A DNA stretch of 18,840 nt from NCBI GenBank assembly GCA_021738105.1, contig JAIPCS010000041.1, positions 1 through 18,840 on the forward strand, in the 5' to 3' direction. Every line of letters starts with the position of its first letter. Position 1 is the stretch's first letter. The position numbers were made by a program, and so were the translations under genes. Shown here piece after piece: positions 1 through 7,477 of this stretch. Source of the DNA: Sulfuritalea sp. (GTDB taxonomy: Bacteria > Pseudomonadota > Gammaproteobacteria > Burkholderiales > Rhodocyclaceae). The notes beneath the pieces were generated by a model. That model made no database searches and was not told where the DNA came from. It worked only from the letters and a program-made list of their open reading frames with translations.

Positions 1-461
1 CCGCCGCGCCACAAACCAAGTATCTGGTAGCCGGATCGGGCGGCTACGGATTTGTTGCCAGTGTTTCCGACATGATGGCGCGCAACAAAGCTGGAAAAGC
101 CTTTCTGACCCTCGACAAGGGAGAGAAACCCGTACCGGCGGCACCCGCGCATGGCGACACGGTCGCCGTCCTCACTCAAACCGGCAGGCTGTTGCTGTTC
201 CCTCTGGCCGACCTCAAGGAGATGGCCAAAGGCAAAGGGCTGATGCTGATCGATTTGACGAAAAGCGATGAAGTCGTCGGCGTCGCCGTGACGGCGTCAC
301 AGACCTTGTTGATCGGAGGTAGCGGGCGCGGTGGCAAGCCGGTTCAGCACGCGCTCGATTCTCGCGCACAGCTTGCGTTTCGCGGTGCGCGAGCGAGGCG
401 CGGCCTCGAGATTCCCTTCAGACTAAAACCGGCGAGCCTGAGCTTGAAAGGCGAGCATTGA
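1..461 (+). CDS. parC: DNA topoisomerase IV subunit A, C-terminal part (partial)
   Basis: The reading frame is open from the left edge (codons in phase with base 3) and stops with TGA at 459-461, so only about the last 152 residues are present. The protein shows the repeated strand pattern of the ParC/GyrA C-terminal beta-pinwheel, with the pinwheel-type segment GSGGYGFVASVSDM and the typical RNKAGKAFLTL that follows it. ParC is the DNA cleavage-rejoining subunit of topoisomerase IV, which unlinks daughter chromosomes with ParE. The C-terminal domain wraps DNA and sets substrate preference. The catalytic tyrosine and breakage-reunion domain lie outside the window. The last 25 residues are basic and of low similarity to anything I know. 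GyrA is the main alternative, but the short pinwheel and the absence of an acidic tail favour ParC. Confidence 0.85.
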   Translation, partial: AAPQTKYLVAGSGGYGFVASVSDMMARNKAGKAFLTLDKGEKPVPAAPAHGDTVAVLTQTGRLLLFPLADLKEMAKGKGLMLIDLTKSDEVVGVAVTASQTLLIGGSGRGGKPVQHALDSRAQLAFRGARARRGLEIPFRLKPASLSLKGEH

Positions 462-529
462 TGCTAGAATTCGCAAAAAACTAGCCTATCGGTGTCCGCT
501 TGGAACGTTCCGGATGCGCTGCCACACAC

Positions 530-534
530 GGAGA
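530..534 (+). promoter_or_regulatory. Ribosome binding site fixing the start of the small membrane protein
   Basis: GGAGA lies five bases before the ATG at 540. A longer reading with an upstream start near 492 has no such site and would add a polar, non-family-like N-terminus, so this site decides the start. Confidence 0.65.
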
Positions 535-539
535 ATAAA

Positions 540-677
540 ATGCTTTTCATTCTTTACTACATCATCGCCATCGTCGTGTTGGTCATGCATTTCACCGGTT
601 TTCTGGGTCGTCACAATCTCGAATGGCTGATTCTGGTTCTCGCCGTGACGGTATTCCCGGCAGTCATCTACCTTTGA
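540..677 (+). CDS. Small two-helix membrane protein, unknown function
   Basis: This 45-residue protein starts at the ATG preceded by GGAGA and ends in TGA. Residues about 2-20 and 28-45 are strongly hydrophobic. They are separated by a short polar turn (GRHNLEW), so the protein is probably a helical hairpin in the inner membrane. It has no cysteines, and apart from one Arg, two His and one Glu almost no charges. It lies 78 bases after parC and just before a hairpin terminator. It could be co-transcribed with parC or have its own promoter, but I see no clear promoter in the gap. I do not recognise the family and assign no function. The good ribosome site and compact membrane topology make it likely to be real. 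Confidence 0.6.
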   Translation: MLFILYYIIAIVVLVMHFTGFLGRHNLEWLILVLAVTVFPAVIYL

Positions 678-686
678 CGGTCCATT

Positions 687-718
687 GGCGCTTCCGGCAG
701 AATACTTGCCGAAGCGCC
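687..718. terminator. Hairpin between convergent genes (probable bidirectional terminator)
   Basis: The arms GGCGCTTCCGGCA (687-699) and TGCCGAAGCGCC (707-718) pair with one bulged C around a 7-base loop. It lies between the stop of the small membrane protein and the stop of thrC, where a terminator for both is expected. The T-run that follows on the plus strand is short (GTTTTGGCTTT), so it is not a textbook intrinsic terminator in either direction. Confidence 0.55.
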
Positions 719-754
719 AGCGCCGAGTTTTGGCTTTAGGCCGACTCGCTCAAC

Positions 755-2179
755 TCAACATTCGCGAACAATAATTCGCTTGATTTCATCCACCGTCGCA
801 TCGATCAATTCGACGCGTTGTGGCAAAGCCTCCAGACCCTCCAGTTCCTTGGGTCTCGTCGGATCGCAAGCCAAGGCTTCCTGAATTGTCTCGGTAAATT
901 TGACCGCCTGAGCTGTTTCCAGAACAATCATCGGAACACCTTCAGTGCGAAATTCGCGCGCCACCTTGACGCCGTCCGCCGTATGCGGATCGATCATCAA
1001 ACCGTAACGTTCCCAGACATCCCGAATGGTCGCCAGACGATCCGCATGAGAACTGCTGCCTGACGAAAAACCGAATTCAGGCAAGCGCGCCGCGAATGGG
1101 CCGTCAACCAGACTGAAACTGCCGCCGGCATCCACTTCGCCCCACAGTTCGCGCACCACGGCGGCGTCACGACCGACCAGATCGAATACGAAACGCTCGA
1201 AATTCGACGCCTTGGAAATATCCATCGACGGGCTCGACGTGACATGAGTTTCTGCCGTTGTTCTGGGCCGATAGATTCCGCTGCGAAAAAACTCGTCGAG
1301 CACGTTGTTCTCGTTGGTCGCCAATACCAGATCACGAATCGGCAATCCCATCATGCGTGCCACATGGCCGGCACAAATGTTTCCGAAATTTCCGGAAGGC
1401 ACGCAGAAAGCCACCTGCTCATCGTTTGAGTCCGTAGCCTCGAAATAGCCTTTGAAGTAATACACGATCTGGGCCGCAACCCGTGCCCAATTGATCGAGT
1501 TGACTGCGCCTATTCTGTACTTCGCCTTGAAGTCGGCGTCGTTGGACACCGCCTTGACGATATCCTGGGCATCGTCAAACATGCCTCGCACGGCGATGTT
1601 AAAAATGTTCGCTTCCTGCAGCGAATACATCTGTGCGCGCTGAAAGGCGCTCATTTTGCCGTCCGGCGACAGCATGAAAACGCGGACATTGTGCTTGCCG
1701 CGCATCGCATACTCTGCGGCGGACCCGGTGTCACCGGACGTCGCGCCGAGGATGTTGATGGTTTCGCCGCGCTGTTCAAGCACATATTCGAACAGGTTGC
1801 CCAGCAACTGCATGGCCATGTCCTTGAAGGCCAGTGTCGGTCCGTTCGACAGTTCCAGCAGGTGGAAACCCGGTTCGAGCGTCGTCAGAGGAACAATGTC
1901 GCCGGCACGATTCGGGTCGCGACTCCAGCGGTAAACCTGTGCCGTATAGGTCTTGTCACAGATGATCCGCAAATCCGCTGACGGTATGTCCGTGATGAAC
2001 AGACTCAGGATGCGAAAGGCCAGTTCCGAATACGGCAATCCGCGCCATTCGGCAAGCTGCTCTGTCACCTGTGGATAGCTTTGTGGCAGATAGAGCCCGC
2101 CATCGGGCGCCAGCCCCCCCAGCAGAATATCGCAAAACTCTTGTGGCTGAGCGCCACCGCGGGTCGAGAGGTACTTCAT
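755..2179 (-). CDS. thrC: Threonine synthase
   Basis: This 474-residue PLP enzyme converts O-phosphohomoserine to threonine and phosphate, the last step of threonine synthesis, in the cytoplasm. The N-terminus MKYLSTRGGA and the following GLAPDGGLYLP are the hallmark of the longer ThrC class found in proteobacteria. The PLP-binding lysine is K119 in NGPTLAFKDMAMQLLGN, and SGDTGSA near residues 148-154 forms the phosphate-binding loop. The start is chosen because MKYLSTRGG is the conserved family N-terminus. The open frame runs about 32 residues further upstream, but that stretch overlaps the hom coding end. The ATG is one base past the hom stop, so translation is probably coupled. It is the last gene of the alaA-GNAT-hom-thrC operon and ends before the shared hairpin at 687-718. 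Confidence 0.97.
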   Translation of the reverse strand: MKYLSTRGGAQPQEFCDILLGGLAPDGGLYLPQSYPQVTEQLAEWRGLPYSELAFRILSLFITDIPSADLRIICDKTYTAQVYRWSRDPNRAGDIVPLTTLEPGFHLLELSNGPTLAFKDMAMQLLGNLFEYVLEQRGETINILGATSGDTGSAAEYAMRGKHNVRVFMLSPDGKMSAFQRAQMYSLQEANIFNIAVRGMFDDAQDIVKAVSNDADFKAKYRIGAVNSINWARVAAQIVYYFKGYFEATDSNDEQVAFCVPSGNFGNICAGHVARMMGLPIRDLVLATNENNVLDEFFRSGIYRPRTTAETHVTSSPSMDISKASNFERFVFDLVGRDAAVVRELWGEVDAGGSFSLVDGPFAARLPEFGFSSGSSSHADRLATIRDVWERYGLMIDPHTADGVKVAREFRTEGVPMIVLETAQAVKFTETIQEALACDPTRPKELEGLEALPQRVELIDATVDEIKRIIVREC

Positions 2180-2180
2180 C

Positions 2181-3503
2181 TCAACCCAGTTCTTCCATGC
2201 GCAGCCGGATGACCTTTTTCCTGACGACCGAAAGCGCTTCGATCTTAGCGATCGCGGCGTCCACATTCCGTTCATGGGTAAGGTGCGTCAACATGATGAT
2301 GTCGGTCTGTGACTCGCCTTCTTCCGGTTCGCGCTGAATCATGGCGTCGATGGAAATCTCCTGATCGGCCAAAATACGCGTGATATCAGCCAATACACCT
2401 GGCTTGTCCTCAACCCGCAAGCGCAGGTAGTAACTGGTTTCCACGTCCGCGAGCGGAAGAATCGGCGTGTCCTCGACCGCTCCGGGCTGAAAGGCCAGAT
2501 GCGGCACACGATGCTCCGGATCGGCTGTATGCATGCGCGTCACATCCACCAGGTCGGCAATGACCGCCGAAGCGGTGGGCTCGGCGCCGGCACCTTTGCC
2601 ATAGTAAAGTGTTGCTCCGACCGCATCGCCTTGCACCAGCACCGCATTCATCGCACCTTCAACGTTGGCGATCAGACGCCGGCTTGGAATCAGTGTCGGA
2701 TGCACACGCAGTTCCACTCCGGCCTTTCCGTTCATCTGGCGACGCCGGGTAATGCCGAGCAGCTTGATGCGATAACCCAGTTGCTCGGCGTACTTGATGT
2801 CATCGGGATCGAGCTGGCTGATGCCTTCGATGTGCGCCTTGTCAAATTGCATCGGTATGCCGAATGCCAGTGCAGAAAGAATGGTGATCTTGTGCGCGGC
2901 ATCTACGCCTTCGATATCGAAGGTCGGATCGGCCTCGGCATAGCCCAGGCGTTGCGCTTCCTTGAGCACGACATCGAAGGGCAGACCCTTGTCACGCATT
3001 TCGGAAAGAATGAAATTGGTCGTTCCGTTGATGATGCCGGCGATCCACTGAATCCGATTGGCAGTCAGTCCTTCACGCACTGCCTTGACGATGGGAATGC
3101 CCCCTGCAACCGCCGCCTCGAACGCCACCATGACGCCCTTCTCGTGGGCGGCAGCAAATATCTCGTTGCCATGCACGGCCAGCAAGGCTTTGTTTGCAGT
3201 CACCACATGTTTGCCGTTGGCGATGGCCTGCATGACGAGTTCCCGTGCAACACCGTAGCCACCGATCAGCTCAACGACGATATCGATATCGGGATCAGCC
3301 ACCAGCGAGAAAGCATCATCTGTCACCTCTGCACTGCCCGCCGTTACCTGCCTCGCCAGTTCAAGATTCTTGTCCGCTACCTTGGTAATACGGATCGGGC
3401 GCCCGGCACGGCGAGTTATTTCGGCTTCGTTGCGGGAGAGTACCGAAAATGTTCCGCCACCGACCGTGCCTATTCCGAGTAATCCTACGTTGATTGGTTT
3501 CAT
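2181..3503 (-). CDS. hom: Homoserine dehydrogenase with C-terminal ACT domain
   Basis: This 440-residue enzyme reduces aspartate semialdehyde to homoserine with NAD(P)H, at the branch toward threonine and methionine. The Rossmann motif GLLGIGTVGGGTF is at residues 7-19, and NKALL (104-108) lines the cofactor and substrate site. IINGTTNFIL (158-167) and EADPTFDIEGVDAAHK (190-205) form the catalytic region, with D201 and K205 in the positions expected for catalysis. Residues about 360-430 form an ACT domain (LRVEDKPGVLADIT), which in relatives binds threonine for feedback inhibition. It is monofunctional, with no aspartokinase domain. The ATG overlaps the stop of the upstream acetyltransferase gene by four bases (ATGA), and thrC follows one base after its stop. 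This is the standard betaproteobacterial hom-thrC pair. Confidence 0.97.
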   Translation of the reverse strand: MKPINVGLLGIGTVGGGTFSVLSRNEAEITRRAGRPIRITKVADKNLELARQVTAGSAEVTDDAFSLVADPDIDIVVELIGGYGVARELVMQAIANGKHVVTANKALLAVHGNEIFAAAHEKGVMVAFEAAVAGGIPIVKAVREGLTANRIQWIAGIINGTTNFILSEMRDKGLPFDVVLKEAQRLGYAEADPTFDIEGVDAAHKITILSALAFGIPMQFDKAHIEGISQLDPDDIKYAEQLGYRIKLLGITRRRQMNGKAGVELRVHPTLIPSRRLIANVEGAMNAVLVQGDAVGATLYYGKGAGAEPTASAVIADLVDVTRMHTADPEHRVPHLAFQPGAVEDTPILPLADVETSYYLRLRVEDKPGVLADITRILADQEISIDAMIQREPEEGESQTDIIMLTHLTHERNVDAAIAKIEALSVVRKKVIRLRMEELG

Positions 3504-3952
3504 TTCAATGGTTTCCTGAATGAGAAGGACGGAATTACCATGCCTTCCCGAAAATAGAATCGATGGGCATTCACACGCTGGGTGCCTGAATCAAGCGCCA
3601 GAACGTCACAACCCATCTTGCCTGCGGCGCGCTCCAGATGCCGCAACAGTCCGGCACCGATGCCGCGCGACCGATGGGCGTCATCGCTCACCAGATCATC
3701 GATATAGAAGCGTCGTCCCTCGTAGGTGTTTTCGATCACACGCCAAAGCGCGACTCCGCGCACAGCATCACCTTCCGTTGCCACGGTCATACGGGCGCCG
3801 GCGGCGAAGACCTCGCGCAGACGGCGGCCGTAATCGGGCGGAAGGCCAGAGCGCAACTGACGATGAACCGGCTCGGCACGAATCAGCCATTGCGGTTCGA
3901 TTACGCCGCCATCGCCGTCAGTCACTTCGATGAACGACAACTCAGCTGCCAT
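3500..3952 (-). CDS. GNAT-family N-acetyltransferase
   Basis: This 150-residue protein has the GNAT fold. The acetyl-CoA pyrophosphate-binding motif R-x-x-G-x-G is present as RSRGIG at residues 94-99, preceded by the strand FYIDDLVSD and followed by the helix GLLRHLERAA. The C-terminal NAHRFYFREGM is the typical motif-B end of small-molecule acetyltransferases. The substrate cannot be read from sequence. It overlaps the 3' end of alaA by 11 bases and the hom start by four bases, so it is cotranscribed and probably translationally coupled with amino-acid genes. That hints at an amino acid, amine or related metabolite as substrate, but this is inference. The ribosome site is weak, which fits coupling. 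In many relatives alaA is directly followed by hom, so this gene looks like an insertion into the cluster. Confidence 0.88.
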   Translation of the reverse strand: MAAELSFIEVTDGDGGVIEPQWLIRAEPVHRQLRSGLPPDYGRRLREVFAAGARMTVATEGDAVRGVALWRVIENTYEGRRFYIDDLVSDDAHRSRGIGAGLLRHLERAAGKMGCDVLALDSGTQRVNAHRFYFREGMVIPSFSFRKPLK

Positions 3953-5168
3953 AGCGCTTTCGATAGTGCTCTAGAAAGCGGGCGATTCGCACGATGGCTT
4001 CTCGCAAGTCATCCTCATGCGGCAGGAAAACAAGACGAAAATGGTCCGGATGAGGCCAGTTGAAACCTGATCCCTGCACCAAAAGGACTTTTTCAGCGAC
4101 AAGCAGTTCAGCGATGAACTCCTGATCATCGGTGACCGGATAGACCTTTGGATCGAGTTTTGGAAACATGTACAGCGTGGCCTTGGGTTTGACGCAACTG
4201 ACTCCCGGAATGGCATTGATCAACTCGTAGGCGACATCGCGCTGCCGGCACATGCGACCACCCGGCGCCACCAGGTCGTCAATGCTCTGGTAACCGCCCA
4301 GCGCGGTCTGGATGCCCCATTGCCCCGGTACATTGGCGCACAAGCGCATCGATGCGAGTATGTCGAGACCGTCGATGTAATCTCGCGCGTGCTTCTTCTC
4401 GCCGGAAACAAACATCCAGCCCGAACGATAGCCACAGGAACGATAATTCTTCGACAAACCGTTGAAGGTAATGGTGAGCACATCCTCCGACAAGGCCGCG
4501 ATCGAGGTGTGCGTCGCGCCATCGTAGAGCACCTTGTCATAAACCTCATCGGCGTAAATGATCAGATCATTTTGCCGAGCGATTTCAATGATTTCCTTCA
4601 GCACGTCATCCGGATACAGCGCGCCGGTCGGGTTATTCGGATTGATGATGACAATGGCCCGCGTACTGGGCGTAATCTTGGCGCGGATGTCCGCCAGGTC
4701 GGGCAGCCAGCCGGAGCCTTCGTCACAAAGATAATGTCGGGGCGTACCGCCGGAAAGACTGATGGCGGCTGTCCACAATGGGTAATCCGGTGCCGGCACC
4801 AGAACTTCGTCTCCGGTATCAAGCAGGGCATTCATCGCCATCACGATCAATTCGGAAACACCATTGCCGATGTAGATATCTTCGATCGTGACGCCTTTGA
4901 TGTGCTTTTGCTGCGTGTAGTGCATTACGGCCTTGCGCGCAGAAAAAATCCCCTTCGAATCGACATACCCGGCGGCCCCAGGCAGATTCCGGATCATGTC
5001 CTGCTGAACTTCCTCCGGGGCGTCGAAACCGAATGCCGCCAGATTGCCAATGTTCAGCTTGATGATCTGGTGACCTTCTTCCTCCATCTGTTTGGCGCGC
5101 TCAAGCACAGGTCCACGAATGTCGTAGCAGACGTTGTTGAGCTTGCTTGATTTCGTTACGGGCTGCAT
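3942..5168 (-). CDS. alaA: Alanine/glutamate-pyruvate aminotransferase (AlaA type)
   Basis: This 408-residue fold-type I PLP aminotransferase is close to the length of E. coli AlaA (about 405). It most likely converts glutamate plus pyruvate to alanine plus 2-oxoglutarate. Visible motifs are NPNNPTG (176-182), ADEVYD (206-211) and the PLP-lysine segment FNGLSKNYR with K240. HFRLVFLP near the C-terminus provides the carboxylate-binding arginine. The N-terminal KLNNVCYDIRGPV is characteristic of this subfamily. The start at 5168 is chosen because AAGGA lies nine bases upstream. The frame could start 15 codons earlier at 5213, but that extension is not family-like. It is the first gene of the operon leading to hom and thrC. 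The substrate call rests on subfamily resemblance and context, so a broader-specificity aminotransferase remains possible. Confidence 0.9.
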   Translation of the reverse strand: MQPVTKSSKLNNVCYDIRGPVLERAKQMEEEGHQIIKLNIGNLAAFGFDAPEEVQQDMIRNLPGAAGYVDSKGIFSARKAVMHYTQQKHIKGVTIEDIYIGNGVSELIVMAMNALLDTGDEVLVPAPDYPLWTAAISLSGGTPRHYLCDEGSGWLPDLADIRAKITPSTRAIVIINPNNPTGALYPDDVLKEIIEIARQNDLIIYADEVYDKVLYDGATHTSIAALSEDVLTITFNGLSKNYRSCGYRSGWMFVSGEKKHARDYIDGLDILASMRLCANVPGQWGIQTALGGYQSIDDLVAPGGRMCRQRDVAYELINAIPGVSCVKPKATLYMFPKLDPKVYPVTDDQEFIAELLVAEKVLLVQGSGFNWPHPDHFRLVFLPHEDDLREAIVRIARFLEHYRKRYGS

Positions 5169-5455
5169 TTGCAACCATCCTTTCTGCGTGACACCGCCCC
5201 AACAGGGAAGCATCTAAAAAACAACCATTCGGAGAGGGTCCGCCCCGACTGGCGGGAACCAGTACGAAACAACTTCTCGGCAACTTTTCGGATTTCAGAG
5301 CGGGCGCGTCCGCACAAGCAGTCGTTATGCCAGAACTAAAATGTATAATATTACCGAAGCCTATGCTGCACCGCAAATCCAGATTTGATGCGGCTTTCAG
5401 CCATTCCTGCATGTATCGCACTTCGTCTACCTTGCTGCCTACCTCGCCGCCCTGA
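5169..5455. promoter_or_regulatory. Divergent intergenic control region between the alaA operon and the Mth938-arn operon
   Basis: This is a 287-bp stretch without a convincing gene, between two divergent operons. Around 5336-5353 it holds an AT-rich island containing a perfect TATAAT (5344-5349) on the plus strand, in an otherwise GC-rich region. No good -35 element is seen for it. On the minus strand TTGCGG (5371-5376), a 17-base spacer and TAATAT (5348-5353) make a plausible sigma-70 promoter for alaA with a leader of about 170 bases. The leader holds a small stem (ACTGG/CCAGT, 5248-5263), a second one (CGGA/TCCG, 5230-5242) and then six U residues (5216-5221 on the complement). A 106-residue minus-strand frame crosses the region but has no recognisable features. 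Confidence 0.45.
5348..5376 (-). promoter_or_regulatory. Candidate sigma-70 promoter for alaA-GNAT-hom-thrC
   Basis: Read on the minus strand, TTGCGG (5371-5376) is followed by a 17-base spacer and TAATAT (5348-5353). Spacing is ideal, but each hexamer matches consensus at only about four positions, so this is a prediction. It overlaps the plus-strand TATAAT at 5344-5349, so expression of the two divergent operons could be mutually exclusive. Confidence 0.35.
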
Positions 5456-5836
5456 ATGAAGCTTCATCCCTCTGTCACCGTTGGACTGAACGCAATCACC
5501 GCTTACGATGCCGAGCACATCGCAGTGAATGGTCGCCGGATGACCCGGAGCTTTCTGCTCACCCCGCATCAACTGATCGAAAACTGGCCGCCGAATTCCT
5601 TTGACCGTCTGACGGAATCGGATATCGGCCTGGTGGCCGAACTCGGGAGCCCGATCGTGCTGCTTGGAACCGGATCACGCCAATACTTCCCCCACCCGGC
5701 TTTGCTGCGCGGCCTGATCGAGAAGCGCGTGGGGGTTGAGGTCATGGACAGCGCGGCCGCCTGTCGTACTTTCAACATTCTGATGGCCGAAGGTCGAGAC
5801 GTGGCTGCCGCACTGATCATCGAATGCGCAAACTGA
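5456..5836 (+). CDS. Mth938-like domain protein (DUF498 / NDUFAF3-like)
   Basis: This 126-residue protein matches the small Mth938-like fold. It has the N-terminal MKLH...GLNAITAYD...HIAVNGRRMTRSF pattern, the core IGLVAELGSPIVLLGTGSRQYFP, and the C-terminal VGVEVMDSAAACRTFNIL with LIIE. Eukaryotic relatives (NDUFAF3) assist respiratory complex I assembly. The function of the bacterial forms is not firmly established, and I do not claim it here. The start is chosen because MKLH fits the family N-terminus, although the ribosome site before it is poor. Its end overlaps arnT by 13 bases, so it is the first gene of the arn transcription unit. Nothing in its sequence suggests an enzymatic role in L-Ara4N synthesis, so the link may be regulatory coupling only. 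Confidence 0.88.
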   Translation: MKLHPSVTVGLNAITAYDAEHIAVNGRRMTRSFLLTPHQLIENWPPNSFDRLTESDIGLVAELGSPIVLLGTGSRQYFPHPALLRGLIEKRVGVEVMDSAAACRTFNILMAEGRDVAAALIIECAN

Positions 5837-7476
5837 TCACTCTGAAAAGCGGAACGCTGCTCGTCCTGGTACTGGTGTTTACGCTGGCCTGGTTCGGCAC
5901 GCTGGATCAGCGCCGCCTGATCAACCCGGACGAAGGGCGGTACTCAGAAATACCGCGCGAGATGGTGGCCAGCGGCGACTGGCTGACACCCCGCCTGAAC
6001 GGGCTGAAATACTTCGAAAAACCGGCCCTCCAATACTGGGCGACGGCCACGGCCTTCACCCTCTTCGGCGAGCATCACTGGACGGCCAGGCTTTGGCCGG
6101 CGCTCACCGGGTTTCTTGGCGTGCTCGCAACCGCGTTTGCCACCACCCGGCTGTTCGGCCTGCAAGCCGGCCTGATGGCTGGCGCAATATTGGGCGGCAG
6201 TGTGTTGTGGAACGTCATCGCTCATGTCAATACGCTGGACATGAGCGTCAGTTTCTTTCTTGCGGCGGCGGTATTTGCACTGTGTCTGGCGCAGCGTGAC
6301 GGCGTCGACCCGCCAGAAAGTCGGCGCTGGCAGGACGGTGCCTGGATACTGCTGGCGCTGGCAGTGTTGTCCAAGGGGCTGATCGGACTGGTATTGCCGG
6401 CGGCCACGGTGGTCGCCTACACGTTGTGGCAGCGCGACTGGGGTTTTATCCTGCGAGTGCGCCCGTTTCGTGGCCTGCTGATTCTTCTCGCCATCACGGC
6501 ACCCTGGTTCATCGCGGTATCCATGGCCAACCCGGAGTTCGCGCGTTTCTTTTTCATTCACGAGCATTTCGAGCGTTTCCTGACCAAGGCCCACGGACGC
6601 TATCAACCGATGTGGTATTTCATACCCATCCTGTTGATCGGCATGCTGCCCTGGTTGGGCAGTTTGATTCAGGGCTTGATCGCCGGACTGCGACGAAACC
6701 CCGGCCAGCGATTCCAGGCACAACGTTTCCTGCTGGTCTGGACCGTGGTGGTCTTTGCGTTCTTTTCCGTATCGAGTTCGAAACTGGCCTCTTATATTCT
6801 CCCGATTTTTCCGACAATCGCCGCGCTGATCGGCCTCCATCTTTCGGGATATACAACCGCGCGCAGGATTGAATGGCATACCCTGCCGGCAATGGTCATT
6901 GCCGCCGCTTGTCTCGCGCTGGTGCCATTCGTGACCCGTTTCGCCAATGAGTCCGTACCCGTGGCTCTCTACGAGGCCTACCAGCCCTGGCTCTATGCCG
7001 GAGCCGGCGCCATGCTGCTGGGCTCAATCATGGCGTTCGTACTGGGACGGCAGGGGCGCAGCGTCGCTGCCGTGATCTCGCTTGCCTTTGGTGGATTTGC
7101 CTTCGGCCAGGGCTTTTTGCTCGGTCACGACAGCCTGGGCTCCGTCAATTCCGCCCACGACGTGGCGACTGTCATCCGACCGCAACTCAAGCCCGGCGTG
7201 CCGTTTTTCAGTGTGGAGACCTACGATCAGAGCCTGCAGTTCTATTTGCAACGCACGACCACCATGGTCGGCTATCGCGATGAACTCGGCTTCGGTATCG
7301 CCCAGGAACCCGAAAAGTTCATCCCCGATGTCGCGGGTTTCGAACGGGCATGGGCGGCCGCGCCCGAGGCCTGGGCACTGATGTCGCCAGCGACCTGGAA
7401 GACGATGGATAAAAAGGGACTCCCCATGAGCGAAGTGGTTCGTGACACCCGTCGCGTTATCGTCAGAAAGCCATGA
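5824..7476 (+). CDS. arnT: L-Ara4N lipid A transferase, ArnT-type GT-C glycosyltransferase
   Basis: This 550-residue polytopic inner-membrane protein of the GT-C/PMT family has about a dozen hydrophobic segments and a soluble C-terminal periplasmic part. The first periplasmic loop carries the family signature NPDEGRYSEIPREM (34-47) with the acidic pair D36-E37. FEKPALQYW (64-72) follows, including the conserved FEKP. In characterised ArnT these acidic and lysine residues contact the undecaprenyl-phosphate donor. The enzyme moves 4-amino-4-deoxy-L-arabinose from the lipid carrier to lipid A phosphates on the periplasmic face, lowering negative charge and giving resistance to polymyxin-type peptides. 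Its gene overlaps the upstream Mth938 gene by 13 bases, and the arnE-like gene starts one base after its stop. PMT-family proteins can have other sugar donors, but the neighbouring full arn set supports ArnT. Confidence 0.9.
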   Translation: MRKLITLKSGTLLVLVLVFTLAWFGTLDQRRLINPDEGRYSEIPREMVASGDWLTPRLNGLKYFEKPALQYWATATAFTLFGEHHWTARLWPALTGFLGVLATAFATTRLFGLQAGLMAGAILGGSVLWNVIAHVNTLDMSVSFFLAAAVFALCLAQRDGVDPPESRRWQDGAWILLALAVLSKGLIGLVLPAATVVAYTLWQRDWGFILRVRPFRGLLILLAITAPWFIAVSMANPEFARFFFIHEHFERFLTKAHGRYQPMWYFIPILLIGMLPWLGSLIQGLIAGLRRNPGQRFQAQRFLLVWTVVVFAFFSVSSSKLASYILPIFPTIAALIGLHLSGYTTARRIEWHTLPAMVIAAACLALVPFVTRFANESVPVALYEAYQPWLYAGAGAMLLGSIMAFVLGRQGRSVAAVISLAFGGFAFGQGFLLGHDSLGSVNSAHDVATVIRPQLKPGVPFFSVETYDQSLQFYLQRTTTMVGYRDELGFGIAQEPEKFIPDVAGFERAWAAAPEAWALMSPATWKTMDKKGLPMSEVVRDTRRVIVRKP

Positions 7477-7477
7477 A

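Noticed and set aside
2499..3482. 327-residue plus-strand open frame opposite hom
   Set aside because: It is a long antisense frame of a GC-rich gene. The hom frame has full catalytic motifs, while this one has no domain pattern or ribosome site.
4320..5150. 276-residue plus-strand frame opposite alaA
   Set aside because: It lies wholly within alaA, whose PLP-enzyme motifs are intact. The antisense product shows no recognisable fold.
5341..5388. 15-codon plus-strand frame starting at the TATAAT island (MYNITEAYAAPQIQI), considered as a leader peptide
   Set aside because: Its start codon overlaps the -10 element, there is no ribosome site, and no codon run suggests attenuation.
5101..5421. 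106-residue minus-strand frame crossing the alaA upstream gap
   Set aside because: It overlaps the predicted alaA start in another frame, has no family resemblance, and covers likely promoter sequence.
5944..6879. 311-residue minus-strand frame opposite arnT
   Set aside because: It is very rich in Arg, Gln and Gly, as expected for the complement of a membrane protein gene. It has no ribosome site or motif.
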